A stretch of DNA of 37,906 nucleotides, from NCBI GenBank assembly GCA_017453565.1, contig JAFTEQ010000038.1, positions 1-37,906 on the forward strand, read 5' to 3'. This document shows, piece by piece, positions 17,264 to 25,143 of this stretch (position 1 is the first letter of the stretch; the number at the start of each line of letters is the position of its first letter). Both the position numbers and the translations under genes were made by a program. The notes under the pieces were generated by a model. It did not search any database, was not told where the DNA came from, and saw only the letters and a program-made list of their open reading frames with translations. This DNA is from Bacteroidales bacterium. GTDB lineage: Bacteria; Bacteroidota; Bacteroidia; Bacteroidales; UBA932.

Positions 17264-18435
17264 TATACGTATGCTCCCATTTTCAGGATGTTGGCCTCGC
17301 CTTCGGTGAGGTAACGCCATTCACCCTTCTTGAGTCCCTTCTTGGTGAGTCCGGCAAAGTAGACGCGGTCGAGGGCGCGCACGTCGTAGCCGAGGGCCTC
17401 GAACAGACGCCGCACGATGCGGTTCTTGCCCGAGTGGATCTCGATGCCGAGTTTGCGGTGGTCGCCCTCGTCGATGAACTCCAGTTCGTCGGCCGCCTCC
17501 ACCCCGTCGGGCAGTTCCACCCCGGAGAGGATGCGTTCGCGGTCTTCGACGCTGAGTTCCTTGTTCAGGATCACCTGATAGATCTTTTTCTTGTCGTACG
17601 ACGGATGGGTGAGGCGCTCGGCAATCTCGCCGTCGTTGGTGAACATGAGCACGCCGGTGGTGGCCTTGTCGAGCCGGCCCACGGGGAACACCCGGGCGGG
17701 GCAGCCCTTGATGAGGTCCATCACGGTCTTGTCGGCGTGGGGGTCGCTGGCGGTGGTCACGTACCCCTTGGGCTTGTTCATGACGATATAGACCTTGGCC
17801 TCTCCCTTGAGGCGCTCGCCGTTGAAGCGGATGTCGTCGTTGACCGCGTTCACCTTGGTGCCCAGTTCGGTCACCACCTCACCGTTCACGGTGACGCAGC
17901 CGGCCTGGATGAGGGTGTCGGCCTCGCGCCGCGAGCACACGCCGGAATTGGCGATGAAGCGGTTGAGGCGCATTTCCTCCTTCACGGGGAAGGATCCTCC
18001 TTTCTCTTCGGCATGGCGGTCCAGCTGGGGCCGGCGGTCGATCATGGCGCGGATGCCTTCGTCGGAACGCTTGTCGAACTGTACGTATTTCCTGGGTTTG
18101 GCGCCGAAACGGGGTTTGCGGTCGCCGTAGGGCTTTTCACCGTAGGGTCGGTTTTCGCCGTATGATTTGCGCGGCCCGTAGGCCTTGCGCTCGCCTTCAA
18201 AGCGGGATTTGTGCTCGCCTTCGAAGCGGGGTTTGTGTTCCCCATAGGGGCGGTGTTCGCCCTCGAAACGGGGCTTGTGCTCCCCGTAGGAGCGGTGCTC
18301 GCCATAGCTGCGGTGTTCCCCGAAGGAACGGCGTTCACCGTCCGGTTTGCGCTCGCCGTAGCTTACGCGTTCGGCCGTGGCGCCCGGTTTGCGGCGGGGC
18401 CTGAGTTTACGGCCGTCTTTGGAAAATTCGTCCAT
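17263..18435 (-). CDS. rluB: 23S rRNA pseudouridine synthase, RluB/RsuA family, with repetitive tail
   Basis: Converts a uridine in rRNA (probably 23S) to pseudouridine. The ATG at 18435 gives 390 aa; an in-frame GTG at 18474 would add 13 residues. Residues about 1-120 are a charged, repetitive tail of GEHKPRFE, GEHRSYGEH and similar units, probably disordered and RNA-binding. The S4 domain starts at MRLNRFIANSGVCSRREAD. The catalytic aspartate is D256 in VGRLDKATTGVLMFTNDG, and GKNRIVRRLFEALGY is the usual C-terminal motif. The core is typical of RluB; long Arg/Gly/Glu-rich N-terminal extensions are seen in other Bacteroidetes members. The stop overlaps the era ATG. Confidence 0.92.
   Translation of the reverse strand: MDEFSKDGRKLRPRRKPGATAERVSYGERKPDGERRSFGEHRSYGEHRSYGEHKPRFEGEHRPYGEHKPRFEGEHKSRFEGERKAYGPRKSYGENRPYGEKPYGDRKPRFGAKPRKYVQFDKRSDEGIRAMIDRRPQLDRHAEEKGGSFPVKEEMRLNRFIANSGVCSRREADTLIQAGCVTVNGEVVTELGTKVNAVNDDIRFNGERLKGEAKVYIVMNKPKGYVTTASDPHADKTVMDLIKGCPARVFPVGRLDKATTGVLMFTNDGEIAERLTHPSYDKKKIYQVILNKELSVEDRERILSGVELPDGVEAADELEFIDEGDHRKLGIEIHSGKNRIVRRLFEALGYDVRALDRVYFAGLTKKGLKKGEWRYLTEGEANILKMGAYV
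18120..18345 (-). repeat. Degenerate tandem repeats encoding the RluB N-terminal tail
   Basis: Units of about 15-27 bp repeat here, encoding variants of (S/P)YGEH(R/K) and PRFEGEH(K/R). The units are in frame and diverged from each other at third positions, so they are an old or slowly evolving array. The expected effect of unit gain or loss is only a change in tail length. Confidence 0.75.
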
Positions 18436-18489
18436 TGTACAACTGGTTTTCAGCGGGATGCCGTCGTGACTCACGTCGCGGCGGGCCTG

Positions 18490-19272
18490 TCATTTGAGTT
18501 TGAAATTATAGGTAATCGTGCCTTCCTGCAGGGCAGGGGCGTCTGCTTTCATGTTGAATTTGGCTTCCATGGCCGTCTTGCGTACCTCGGCCCAGAGTTT
18601 GGCATTGGCGGGCACGGTGGTGCCGTCGGCGCCGGGTTGGGCCCGGACCACGTTGCCGTAGTTATCTACCCAGATTTTGACCACCACCTTTCCGCTTTCC
18701 TGCAGATTGTAGTTGGGGCGCTGGAGGGTGGCTTCCTTAATCTTGCGCCCTTCCAGATGGGCGTTGGGCTTGCCTTCGGCGGGGCCGTTGTCGGCGTTGC
18801 CGCGCGCTTCACCCGCCTTGAACTCGGGTGTCGCTTCCGAGGCGGCGTGGGGCGTCGTGAGGCTGGTGTCCTTGCTGGACATGCCGGGGAAGAGGGCGTT
18901 CTTGTTGATCTCGGGCTCCTTGGGCGCCGGGGTCTCCACATCGCCGAAAGCGTCGGGCGTCGCCTTGGGGGCTAGGTTCTGCGCCGTGGAGACATGGGGC
19001 GATTCGCTGCGCTGCACCATCTCCACCGGCTTCTCGCGGTCTACGTCCTCGCCGCGAGCCCGGGGGCCGTATTTGAGTTTGAACTGTTCCTGCTCCTCCT
19101 GCTCGAAGTCGATGAGGAAGGTGTCTTCGGGCGGCGGGGGCCAGATGTATTTGAGTCCGGTGAAAGATACCACGGCCAGGGCCCCTCCGTGCACCAGGAG
19201 CGTCAGAAGAACGCCGGCGACGGTGGAAACCTGCTTCTTGCGGGCCCTTTCCTGCTGGTAGGCTTTCATCAT
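18490..19272 (-). CDS. TonB-like energy transducer
   Basis: 260 aa. A short basic N-terminus (AYQQERARKKQ) precedes one TM helix (about 16-38, VSTVAGVLLTLLVHGGALAVV). A Pro/Glu-rich periplasmic stretch (PPPPEDTFLIDFEQEEQEQ) and a low-complexity linker follow, then a C-terminal TonB-like domain (SGKVVVKIWVDNYGNVVRAQ). It would couple proton-motive force from ExbB/ExbD to outer-membrane transport. The start overlaps the exbD stop by 4 nt (ATGATGA; a second ATG is the next codon). It could equally be a TolA-like partner of a Tol-Pal-type system. Confidence 0.8.
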   Translation of the reverse strand: MMKAYQQERARKKQVSTVAGVLLTLLVHGGALAVVSFTGLKYIWPPPPEDTFLIDFEQEEQEQFKLKYGPRARGEDVDREKPVEMVQRSESPHVSTAQNLAPKATPDAFGDVETPAPKEPEINKNALFPGMSSKDTSLTTPHAASEATPEFKAGEARGNADNGPAEGKPNAHLEGRKIKEATLQRPNYNLQESGKVVVKIWVDNYGNVVRAQPGADGTTVPANAKLWAEVRKTAMEAKFNMKADAPALQEGTITYNFKLK

Positions 19273-19679
19273 TCGGGTTGCGTGGCCAGTATGACCTTGT
19301 AGTGGTTGCGTTTGGCGATGTTCATGACCTGCACGATCTCACCCACGGGCACGCTCTGGTCGGAGTAGATGGAGAAGGTGGGGTCCTCCTCGCTCTGGAG
19401 CAGGCCCACGAGGTTGTCTTCCACCTGGTCGAGCCGCTCGGGGATCTCGCTGCCGTTGATGTGGTAGGTGTACTGCCCGTCGCCCCAGTCCTTGATGGAA
19501 ACCGACACAGTGGGCTTGGCGCTCACCTGCCCGGTGCTCTTGGGAAGCAGGAGCTTGAGGGCGTTGGGGTTCACCAGGGTGGAGGTGACCAGGAAGAAGA
19601 TCAGCAGGAGGAACACGATGTCGGTCATGGACGACATCGAGGTGTTCGGATCTGCCTTGGTGGTACGTTTGATGGCCAT
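19269..19679 (-). CDS. exbD: Biopolymer transporter ExbD/TolR
   Basis: 136 aa with one TM helix and a periplasmic domain. The helix region SSMTDIVFLLLIFFLVTSTL contains the conserved aspartate thought to carry protons with ExbB. The periplasmic part ends in the family-like FSIYSDQSVPVGEIVQVMNIAKRNH (two blocks, about 103-127). The start overlaps the exbB stop by one base (TAATG), and the stop overlaps the TonB-like start. Confidence 0.93.
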   Translation of the reverse strand: MAIKRTTKADPNTSMSSMTDIVFLLLIFFLVTSTLVNPNALKLLLPKSTGQVSAKPTVSVSIKDWGDGQYTYHINGSEIPERLDQVEDNLVGLLQSEEDPTFSIYSDQSVPVGEIVQVMNIAKRNHYKVILATQPE

Positions 19680-20386
19680 TACTCTTCAGATTTGGCGGAC
19701 GGCTCGTTGAGCAGGTCCATGAATTCGATGGTCGCGTTCTCCATGCTGAACACCACGTCGGAGATGCGCGCGGTGAGGAAGTTGTAGCCGAAGTAGGCCA
19801 GGATGCCCACGATGAGACCGCCCACGGTGGTGATCATGGCGGTGTAGATACCGCCGCTGAGGAGGGTGATGTCGATGTTGTTGCCGGCGTTGGCCATGTT
19901 GAAGAAGGCCTGCACCATACCCATTACCGTGCCGAGGAAACCGATCATAGGCGCGCCGCCCGCGATGGTGGCGAGGAAGGGAAGCCCCTTCTCGAGCCGG
20001 GCCACCTCGAGGTTACCCACGTTCTCCACGGCGGTCTGGATGTCGCCGAGGGGACGGCCGATGCGCTCGATGCCCTTTTCTACCAGGCGCGCCACCGGCG
20101 TGTCGTACTTGGTGCAGAGGGTCAGGGCCGACTTGATCTTGCCGTCGTGGATGTAGTCGCGGATGTCGTCGATGAAGTTGCGGTCGATCTTGGTGCTGTT
20201 GTTGATCATCCACCACTTCTTGCCGAAAATGTAGAGGGCGATGACGGAAAGGGCCAGGAGGACGATCATGAGGACGCCGCCCTTGGAGGCCATGGCAATG
20301 AGGGAATAGGACATCTCCTGCTGCTGCGGCGCGGCGGCCTGGGCGAGCGTTGCGAGGGAGTCTGTCTGAAGCAGGTTGAAGAGCAT
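19679..20386 (-). CDS. exbB: MotA/TolQ/ExbB proton channel protein
   Basis: 235 aa with three predicted TM helices: about 33-52 (GGVLMIVLLALSVIALYIFG), and two after the cytoplasmic segment. Family signatures are VARLEKGLPFLATIAGGAPMIGFLGTV (two adjacent blocks, roughly 129-155) and the final MITTVGGLIVGILAYFGYN. It forms the proton channel with ExbD. It is the first gene of the eight-gene minus-strand run ending with the GH50-like lipoprotein; a -7 box is 25 nt upstream. Confidence 0.94.
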   Translation of the reverse strand: MLFNLLQTDSLATLAQAAAPQQQEMSYSLIAMASKGGVLMIVLLALSVIALYIFGKKWWMINNSTKIDRNFIDDIRDYIHDGKIKSALTLCTKYDTPVARLVEKGIERIGRPLGDIQTAVENVGNLEVARLEKGLPFLATIAGGAPMIGFLGTVMGMVQAFFNMANAGNNIDITLLSGGIYTAMITTVGGLIVGILAYFGYNFLTARISDVVFSMENATIEFMDLLNEPSAKSEE

Positions 20387-20410
20387 ATCGTTGGTTTTTC
20401 AGTTAACTTG

Positions 20411-20418
20411 CAAAATTA
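20411..20418 (-). promoter_or_regulatory. -7 promoter box of the exbB operon
   Basis: TAATTTTG on the minus strand matches TAnnTTTG and precedes the exbB ATG by about 24 nt. No clear -33 box is seen at the expected spacing. It lies directly downstream of the predicted truA terminator. Confidence 0.6.
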
Positions 20419-20431
20419 GCAATTTTTCCTG

Positions 20432-20454
20432 AAAAAACCAGCGCCCTGCGGGCT
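20432..20454 (-). terminator. Probable rho-independent terminator of truA
   Basis: On the minus strand, AGCCC-GCA-GGGCGCT forms a short GC hairpin with one bulged G, followed by GG and a run of six T. It starts 8 nt after the truA stop. Confidence 0.6.
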
Positions 20455-20461
20455 CAAAAAG

Positions 20462-21277
20462 TCAATCGTATTCCACCCGGCTCAGGAAGAGGGCGTGACC
20501 GGGGACCGATTCGCCGGCCAGCGGACGGCGCGACGCCGGGACGGGGCTTCCGTTTTCGCCTTCCGCAAGGACGGGCCCGACAATTTCCGCCAGGCTTTCC
20601 GGGCTGCGTTTGCCCCGGCCGATTTCCAGGAGCGTACCCACCACGGCCCGCACCATGTTCCGGAGGAACCGGTCGGCCGCAATGCGGAACACCCAGTAGT
20701 CTTCCGAATGGGTTTCTGCCCCCGAGAGAATCTGAAGGTCAGGCGTGTAGCGCTCCCAACGCGCATCGAAGACGGTGCAGACCGAAGTCCTCGTGTCGGT
20801 GCCGGTCTTTTCGAAACAGGAGAAGTCGTGCCGGCCCAGCAGCGCCTCTGCGGCCCGGTTCATTTTTTCGAAATCGAGCCCCGGGTAGGTGTAGAGGTAG
20901 GAATACCGGCCCACGAAGGGGTCTTTCCGCCGGTGCAGGAAATAGAGGTACTCCCGCCGGGTGGCGTCGAAGCGGGCGTGGAACTCTGCAGGTGCCGGCT
21001 CGACGGCCTCCACCGCAACGGCTTCCGGCAGGATGGCGTTGAGGCGGTAGCGCAGGTCGGCGCAGTCGGCGACGGGCGCTTCCGTATCGAAATGCGCCAC
21101 GTAGGAAGAGGCGTTCACGCCCGTGTCGGTGCGGCCGGCGCCGGTTACGGGCGTCTGCACCCCGAGCAGGGTGGAAAGCGCCTGTTCCAGCGTCTGTTGC
21201 ACCGAGGGGTCGGAAGGCTGAATCTGCCATCCGCAGAAGGGGGCGCCGTCGTATTTGAGGACAATCCTGTACCGCAT
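20462..21277 (-). CDS. truA: tRNA pseudouridine(38-40) synthase
   Basis: Isomerises uridines 38-40 in the anticodon stem-loop of tRNAs. The ATG at 21277 (MRYRIVLKYDGAPFCGW) gives 271 aa, the usual length; the longer open frame upstream runs over the divergent MoxR gene. The catalytic aspartate is in GAGRTDTGVNASS. ATRREYLYFLHR and HDFSCFEKTG are the expected blocks, and FLRNMVRAVVGTLLEIG is the C-terminal signature. It is a single-gene unit, divergent from the MoxR gene, with its own promoter and terminator. Confidence 0.96.
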   Translation of the reverse strand: MRYRIVLKYDGAPFCGWQIQPSDPSVQQTLEQALSTLLGVQTPVTGAGRTDTGVNASSYVAHFDTEAPVADCADLRYRLNAILPEAVAVEAVEPAPAEFHARFDATRREYLYFLHRRKDPFVGRYSYLYTYPGLDFEKMNRAAEALLGRHDFSCFEKTGTDTRTSVCTVFDARWERYTPDLQILSGAETHSEDYWVFRIAADRFLRNMVRAVVGTLLEIGRGKRSPESLAEIVGPVLAEGENGSPVPASRRPLAGESVPGHALFLSRVEYD

Positions 21278-21281
21278 GTTG

Positions 21282-21289
21282 CAAAGGTA
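21282..21289 (-). promoter_or_regulatory. -7 promoter box of truA, 4 nt from the ATG
   Basis: TACCTTTG on the minus strand matches TAnnTTTG. Only CAAC separates it from the truA ATG, so the transcript should start at or next to the A of ATG. At about the -33 spacing the sequence reads ATTGC, a partial match. Confidence 0.65.
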
Positions 21290-21295
21290 CATTTT
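21288..21295 (+). promoter_or_regulatory. Weak -7-like box for the Bat operon
   Basis: TACATTTT on the plus strand has one mismatch to TAnnTTTG and overlaps the truA -7 box by two bases. It lies 43 nt before the MoxR ATG. No better candidate is visible in the 61-nt divergent region, but the match is weak. Confidence 0.3.
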
Positions 21296-21338
21296 TTGTA
21301 AGGAAGAAGCAATCGTCGAAAACAAAAACAAGAGATAA

Positions 21339-22331
21339 ATGGAAACCGTAGACATCAAGGCCCTCAACGACCGCATCCAGCAGGAAAGCTCTTTCGTAGA
21401 CCTGCTTTCGCTGGAGATGGGCAAGGTCATCGTGGGGCAGAAACACCTGGTGGAGAACCTTCTGATCGCCCTTCTGGCCGACGGCCACATCCTGCTGGAG
21501 GGTGTTCCCGGCCTGGCCAAGACCCTCGCCATCAGCACGCTCTCCAAGGCTGTGGACGCCAAATTCAGCCGCATCCAGTTCACCCCCGACCTGCTCCCCG
21601 CCGACGTGGTGGGCACGCTCATCTATTCGCAGAAGAAAGAGGCGTTCGAGGTGCGCAAGGGTCCGGTCTTCGCCAACTTCGTGCTGGCCGATGAAATCAA
21701 CCGTGCCCCCGCCAAAGTGCAGTCGGCCCTGCTGGAAGCCATGCAGGAGCGTCAGGTGACCCTGGGCGACGAGACCTATCGCCTGCCCGAACCCTTCCTC
21801 GTGCTGGCCACCCAGAACCCCATCGAGCAGGAGGGAACCTCTCCGCTGCCCGAGGCGCAGGTAGACCGTTTCATGCTCAAGGTGGTGGTGGATTATCCTG
21901 CCCGGGAGGAGGAACGTCAGATCGTGCGCATGCACAACGGCGGCTCCTTCCCCCAGCCCAATCCGGTGGTGAAGCCCGAAGATATCATCCGGGCCCGGAG
22001 CGTGGTGCGCGAGGTCTACATGGATGAGAAGATCGAACGCTACATCGTGGACATCGTCTGCGCCACCCGTCAGCCCGAAAGCTGCGGCCTCGACAAGCTC
22101 AAAGACCTCATTTCCTATGGTGCGTCGCCGCGTGCCAGCATCTCCCTGAGCCTGGCGGCCAAGGCCTATGCCTTCATCAAGCGGCGCGGCTACGTGATTC
22201 CGGAAGATGTGCGCGCCGTGTGCCCCGAGGTGCTCCGGCACCGTATCGGACTCACCTACGAGGCCGAGGCCGAGAATGTGACGCGCGACGAGATCGTGAG
22301 CCAGGTCATCAACGCGGTGGTGGTACCGTAG
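21339..22331 (+). CDS. moxR: MoxR-family AAA+ ATPase (Bat operon)
   Basis: A 330-aa AAA+ ATPase of the MoxR/RavA type, thought to act as a chaperone for VWA-domain partners. Walker A is EGVPGLAKT (about 54-62), Walker B is VLADEINRAP, and the sensor region includes LVLATQNPIEQEGTSPLPEAQ, followed by DRFMLKV. It is the first gene of the Bat cluster and lies 4 nt before the DUF58 gene, the standard order in Bacteroides (MoxR, DUF58, BatA onwards). Confidence 0.95.
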   Translation: METVDIKALNDRIQQESSFVDLLSLEMGKVIVGQKHLVENLLIALLADGHILLEGVPGLAKTLAISTLSKAVDAKFSRIQFTPDLLPADVVGTLIYSQKKEAFEVRKGPVFANFVLADEINRAPAKVQSALLEAMQERQVTLGDETYRLPEPFLVLATQNPIEQEGTSPLPEAQVDRFMLKVVVDYPAREEERQIVRMHNGGSFPQPNPVVKPEDIIRARSVVREVYMDEKIERYIVDIVCATRQPESCGLDKLKDLISYGASPRASISLSLAAKAYAFIKRRGYVIPEDVRAVCPEVLRHRIGLTYEAEAENVTRDEIVSQVINAVVVP

Positions 22332-22335
22332 TGCC

Positions 22336-23226
22336 ATGTCTGAAAGGAGCGCCGCCGACTTGCTGAAGAAGGTGCGGAAGATCGAGATCCGCACCAAGGC
22401 CCTCTCGCACCAGATCTTCGCGGGAGAATACCATTCCGCCTTCAAGGGACGCGGTATGGCATTCAGCGAAGTGCGTGAGTACCAGTACGGTGACGACGTG
22501 CGCAACATGGACTGGAACGTCACCGCGCGTCTGCGCGCCCCCTATGTGAAAGTGTTCGAGGAGGAGCGGGAACTTACCGTGGTGCTGCTGGTCGACGTGA
22601 GCCGCTCGGGCCTTTTCGGCACGGCGGTGCGCAGCAAGCGTGAACTGGTGGCCGAGATTGCGGCCGTGCTCGCGTTCAGCGCCATTCTCAACAATGATAA
22701 GGTAGGCGCCCTTTTCTTCAGCGACCGCGTGGAGAAGTTCATCCCGCCGGGGAAGGGGCGCAGCCACCTGCTGCACATCATCCGCGAGATCATCGAACTG
22801 GAACCGCAGTCCGACGGCACCGATATCGGGGCGGCCCTGCGTTTCCTCACGGGCGCCCTCAAGAAAAAGTGTACCGCCTTCCTGCTCAGCGACCTGCTTG
22901 ACACCGATGCAGCTGGCAATCCCCGCTACGAAGACGCGCTCAAGGTGGCCGCGGGCCGGCACGACCTGTCGGTCATCCGGATTTCCGACCCCCGCGAACG
23001 GAGTCTGCCGCCCGTGGGACTCGTACACATCAAAGATAGCGAGACCGGCCGTTCGGCCTGGGTGGACACCGACCGCAGGGCCGTGCGTGACGCCTATGCC
23101 CGCTGGCAGGCGAACCTGGTGGCTACGGAACAGCGGCTCCTGAACCGCTATCACGTGGACCATGTGGAGATTGCCACCGACCAGGATTATGTAAAAGCCC
23201 TCATGGGCCTGTTTGGAAAGAGATGA
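22336..23226 (+). CDS. DUF58 (VWA-like) protein of the Bat operon
   Basis: 296 aa, cytosolic. The DUF58 signature is clear: KGRGMAFSEVREYQYGDDVR, then NMDWNVTARL and PYVKVFEEERELTVVLLVD. A MIDAS-like DVSRSG follows, as in VWA folds. It is probably the direct substrate or partner of the MoxR ATPase. Its stop overlaps the next ATG as ATGATGA. Confidence 0.93.
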   Translation: MSERSAADLLKKVRKIEIRTKALSHQIFAGEYHSAFKGRGMAFSEVREYQYGDDVRNMDWNVTARLRAPYVKVFEEERELTVVLLVDVSRSGLFGTAVRSKRELVAEIAAVLAFSAILNNDKVGALFFSDRVEKFIPPGKGRSHLLHIIREIIELEPQSDGTDIGAALRFLTGALKKKCTAFLLSDLLDTDAAGNPRYEDALKVAAGRHDLSVIRISDPRERSLPPVGLVHIKDSETGRSAWVDTDRRAVRDAYARWQANLVATEQRLLNRYHVDHVEIATDQDYVKALMGLFGKR

Positions 23227-24170
23227 TGACGAAACTGACCCTCCTGCTGCTCGCCGCCCTGCTGGATTTCGTCCCGGCCGGGGAAGCCTTCCTGCAACCG
23301 TTGCAGAAACGCGACTCCATCCTGGTGGCCGACCAGCTCGAGTACGGTTTCCGGCTTGACAGCGTGGCCTCCGGCACCCTGCTGGCCCTGCCCGATTTCT
23401 CGCAGATTTCGGGCGACACCCTCACCCTCGTGCGCGGCTGGCAGGTCGATACGCTCAAGGCGCGGCGCCGCCAGCCCTGGCGCAGCATCCGCGCCCACGT
23501 GGTGATCGCTCCTTTCGAAGAGGGGACCTACCACCTGCCGCCCATCCCGGTGCTGCGGACCGTGGACGGGAAGTCCGATACCCTGCTTTTCTCGCCGCAG
23601 ACCATGGATGTGAAGACCATTCCCATCGATACGGCCACGTTCAAACCCCACGACATCAAGGGCCAGATCGGCTATCCGCTGACGGCGCGGGAGGTCCTGC
23701 CCTGGCTGCTCGGAGCCATACTGCTGGCCGTCCTCATCTTCCTGCTGCTCCGCTGGCTGGAGCGGCGCCGCGACGAAGCAAAACAGGCTCCGCGCGAACC
23801 CGCCCACATTGTGGCGCTCCGCCGTCTGGAACACTGGCGCGACCGCAAATACTGGGCGCCCGACAAACAGAAAGTTTTCTATTCGGGGGTCACCGACACC
23901 CTGAAGGAATATATAGGTGAACGCTACGGGATGGATGCCCCCGAGATGACCACGGCCGAGCTCTTTACGGCCTTGAAGGACGTGGAAGGGGTGGAAAAGG
24001 AGCTTTACGGTGATATGAAGGATCTTTTCGAACGCGCCGACTTCGTGAAGTTCGCCAAGCACGTGGCCGACGACGGGGAGAACGCCTCCGTGCTTCCGGT
24101 GGCCGTCCGTTTCGTTTCGTCGACCTGCGTCACAGAGCCTGAGGAGGGGCCTGCCGGAGATGAACTTTGA
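23223..24170 (+). CDS. Unknown membrane protein of the Bat operon
   Basis: 315 aa. An N-terminal signal (MMTKLTLLLLAALLDFVPAGEA), an extracytoplasmic beta-rich region of about 130 residues, one TM helix (VLPWLLGAILLAVLIFLLLRWL, about 158-180), and a cytoplasmic tail with an Arg/Lys-rich start and a helical region (YIGERYGMDAPEMTTAELFTAL). The tail resembles the cytoplasmic part of BatD (compare CAYARYAPSSDTDGMRGHYE with ADFVKFAKHVADDGENA), so it may be a shortened BatD relative; this is inference. It overlaps its neighbours on both sides (4 and 11 nt). Proteins at this position are usual in Bacteroidetes Bat operons, and the function is unknown. Confidence 0.85.
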   Translation: MMTKLTLLLLAALLDFVPAGEAFLQPLQKRDSILVADQLEYGFRLDSVASGTLLALPDFSQISGDTLTLVRGWQVDTLKARRRQPWRSIRAHVVIAPFEEGTYHLPPIPVLRTVDGKSDTLLFSPQTMDVKTIPIDTATFKPHDIKGQIGYPLTAREVLPWLLGAILLAVLIFLLLRWLERRRDEAKQAPREPAHIVALRRLEHWRDRKYWAPDKQKVFYSGVTDTLKEYIGERYGMDAPEMTTAELFTALKDVEGVEKELYGDMKDLFERADFVKFAKHVADDGENASVLPVAVRFVSSTCVTEPEEGPAGDEL

Positions 24171-25143
24171 GTATCCCTTCCTCCTTTGGCTGCTCGCCAT
24201 TCCCGCCCTGCTGGTACTGCATTACCTGTGGAGCGAATGGAAGGGACGCCGTCCGCATCTGCGGGTGTCGGCGGCCGCGCCCTGGCTCCAGAAGGGTACG
24301 GGGGTGCTCGCCGTGCTGCGGCACTTGCCTTTCCTGCTGCGGACCGTGGCGCTGGTGATGATCGTGCTGGCCCTCGCCCGTCCGCGTTCCACCACTGAGG
24401 TGGAGAAGGTGGACACCGAGGGCATCGACATCGTGCTCGCCATGGACGTGTCGACCAGTATGCTGGCGCGCGACTTCAACCCCGACCGCATCAGCGCGGC
24501 CAAGGACATCGCCATCGAGTTCATCGCCCAGCGGCCTTCCGACCGCATGGGCATTGTGGTGTTCGCGGGGGAGAGCTACACCCAGTGCCCCCTCACCACC
24601 GACCGGGCCACCCTCATCAACCTCATGAAGGAGGTGCAGACCGATCTCATCGAGGACGGGACGGCCATCGGGAACGGCCTGGCCACCGCCGTGGCGCGGA
24701 TGATGGATTCCGATGCCAAGAGCCGCGTGGTCATCCTGCTCACCGACGGCGTGAATAACTCGGGTGAGATCGCGCCCGAGACCGCCGCCCAGATCGCCAA
24801 AGACTACGACGTGCGGGTCTATACCATCGGGGTGGGCGCGAACGGGGAAGCGCCCTATCCCGTCATGACCCCCTGGGGCGTGGAACTGCGCAAGATCCCC
24901 GTGGAGATTGACGAGGCGCTGCTGAAGAGCATCGCCGAGACCACCGGCGGCCGCTATTTCCGCGCTACCGATAACACGAAACTCTCCGAAATCTATTCGG
25001 AAATCAACAAGATGGAGAAGATTCGCACCACCGTGGACAGCTTCCCCGTCTATAAGGAACTGTTCGGGCGTTACGGACTCGTGGCCCTGATCTGCCTGCT
25101 GCTTGAGATGCTGCTGGCCATAGTGATAAGGAGGATGCCCTGA
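24160..25143 (+). CDS. batA: BatA, VWA-domain membrane protein
   Basis: 327 aa. N-terminal TM segments (FEYPFLLWLLAIPALLVLHYLW and LPFLLRTVALVMIVLALA), then a VWA domain with MIDAS motif AMDVSTSM (about 90-97), the threonine site in TQCPLTTDRA and the aspartate site in LLTDGVNNSGE. A C-terminal helix (YGLVALICLLLEMLLAIVIRR) anchors it. BatA-BatE are linked to oxygen tolerance in Bacteroides fragilis. The ATG lies inside the previous gene's end (11-nt overlap), and the stop overlaps the batB start (TGATG). Confidence 0.94.
   Translation: MNFEYPFLLWLLAIPALLVLHYLWSEWKGRRPHLRVSAAAPWLQKGTGVLAVLRHLPFLLRTVALVMIVLALARPRSTTEVEKVDTEGIDIVLAMDVSTSMLARDFNPDRISAAKDIAIEFIAQRPSDRMGIVVFAGESYTQCPLTTDRATLINLMKEVQTDLIEDGTAIGNGLATAVARMMDSDAKSRVVILLTDGVNNSGEIAPETAAQIAKDYDVRVYTIGVGANGEAPYPVMTPWGVELRKIPVEIDEALLKSIAETTGGRYFRATDNTKLSEIYSEINKMEKIRTTVDSFPVYKELFGRYGLVALICLLLEMLLAIVIRRMP

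Noticed and set aside
13136-17314. A 1392-codon open frame on the plus strand opposite aroK, parC and era
   Set aside because: It is antisense to three genes with full family motifs, and its translation is a low-complexity Gly/His/Val/Glu-rich shadow caused by high GC. No family motif was seen.
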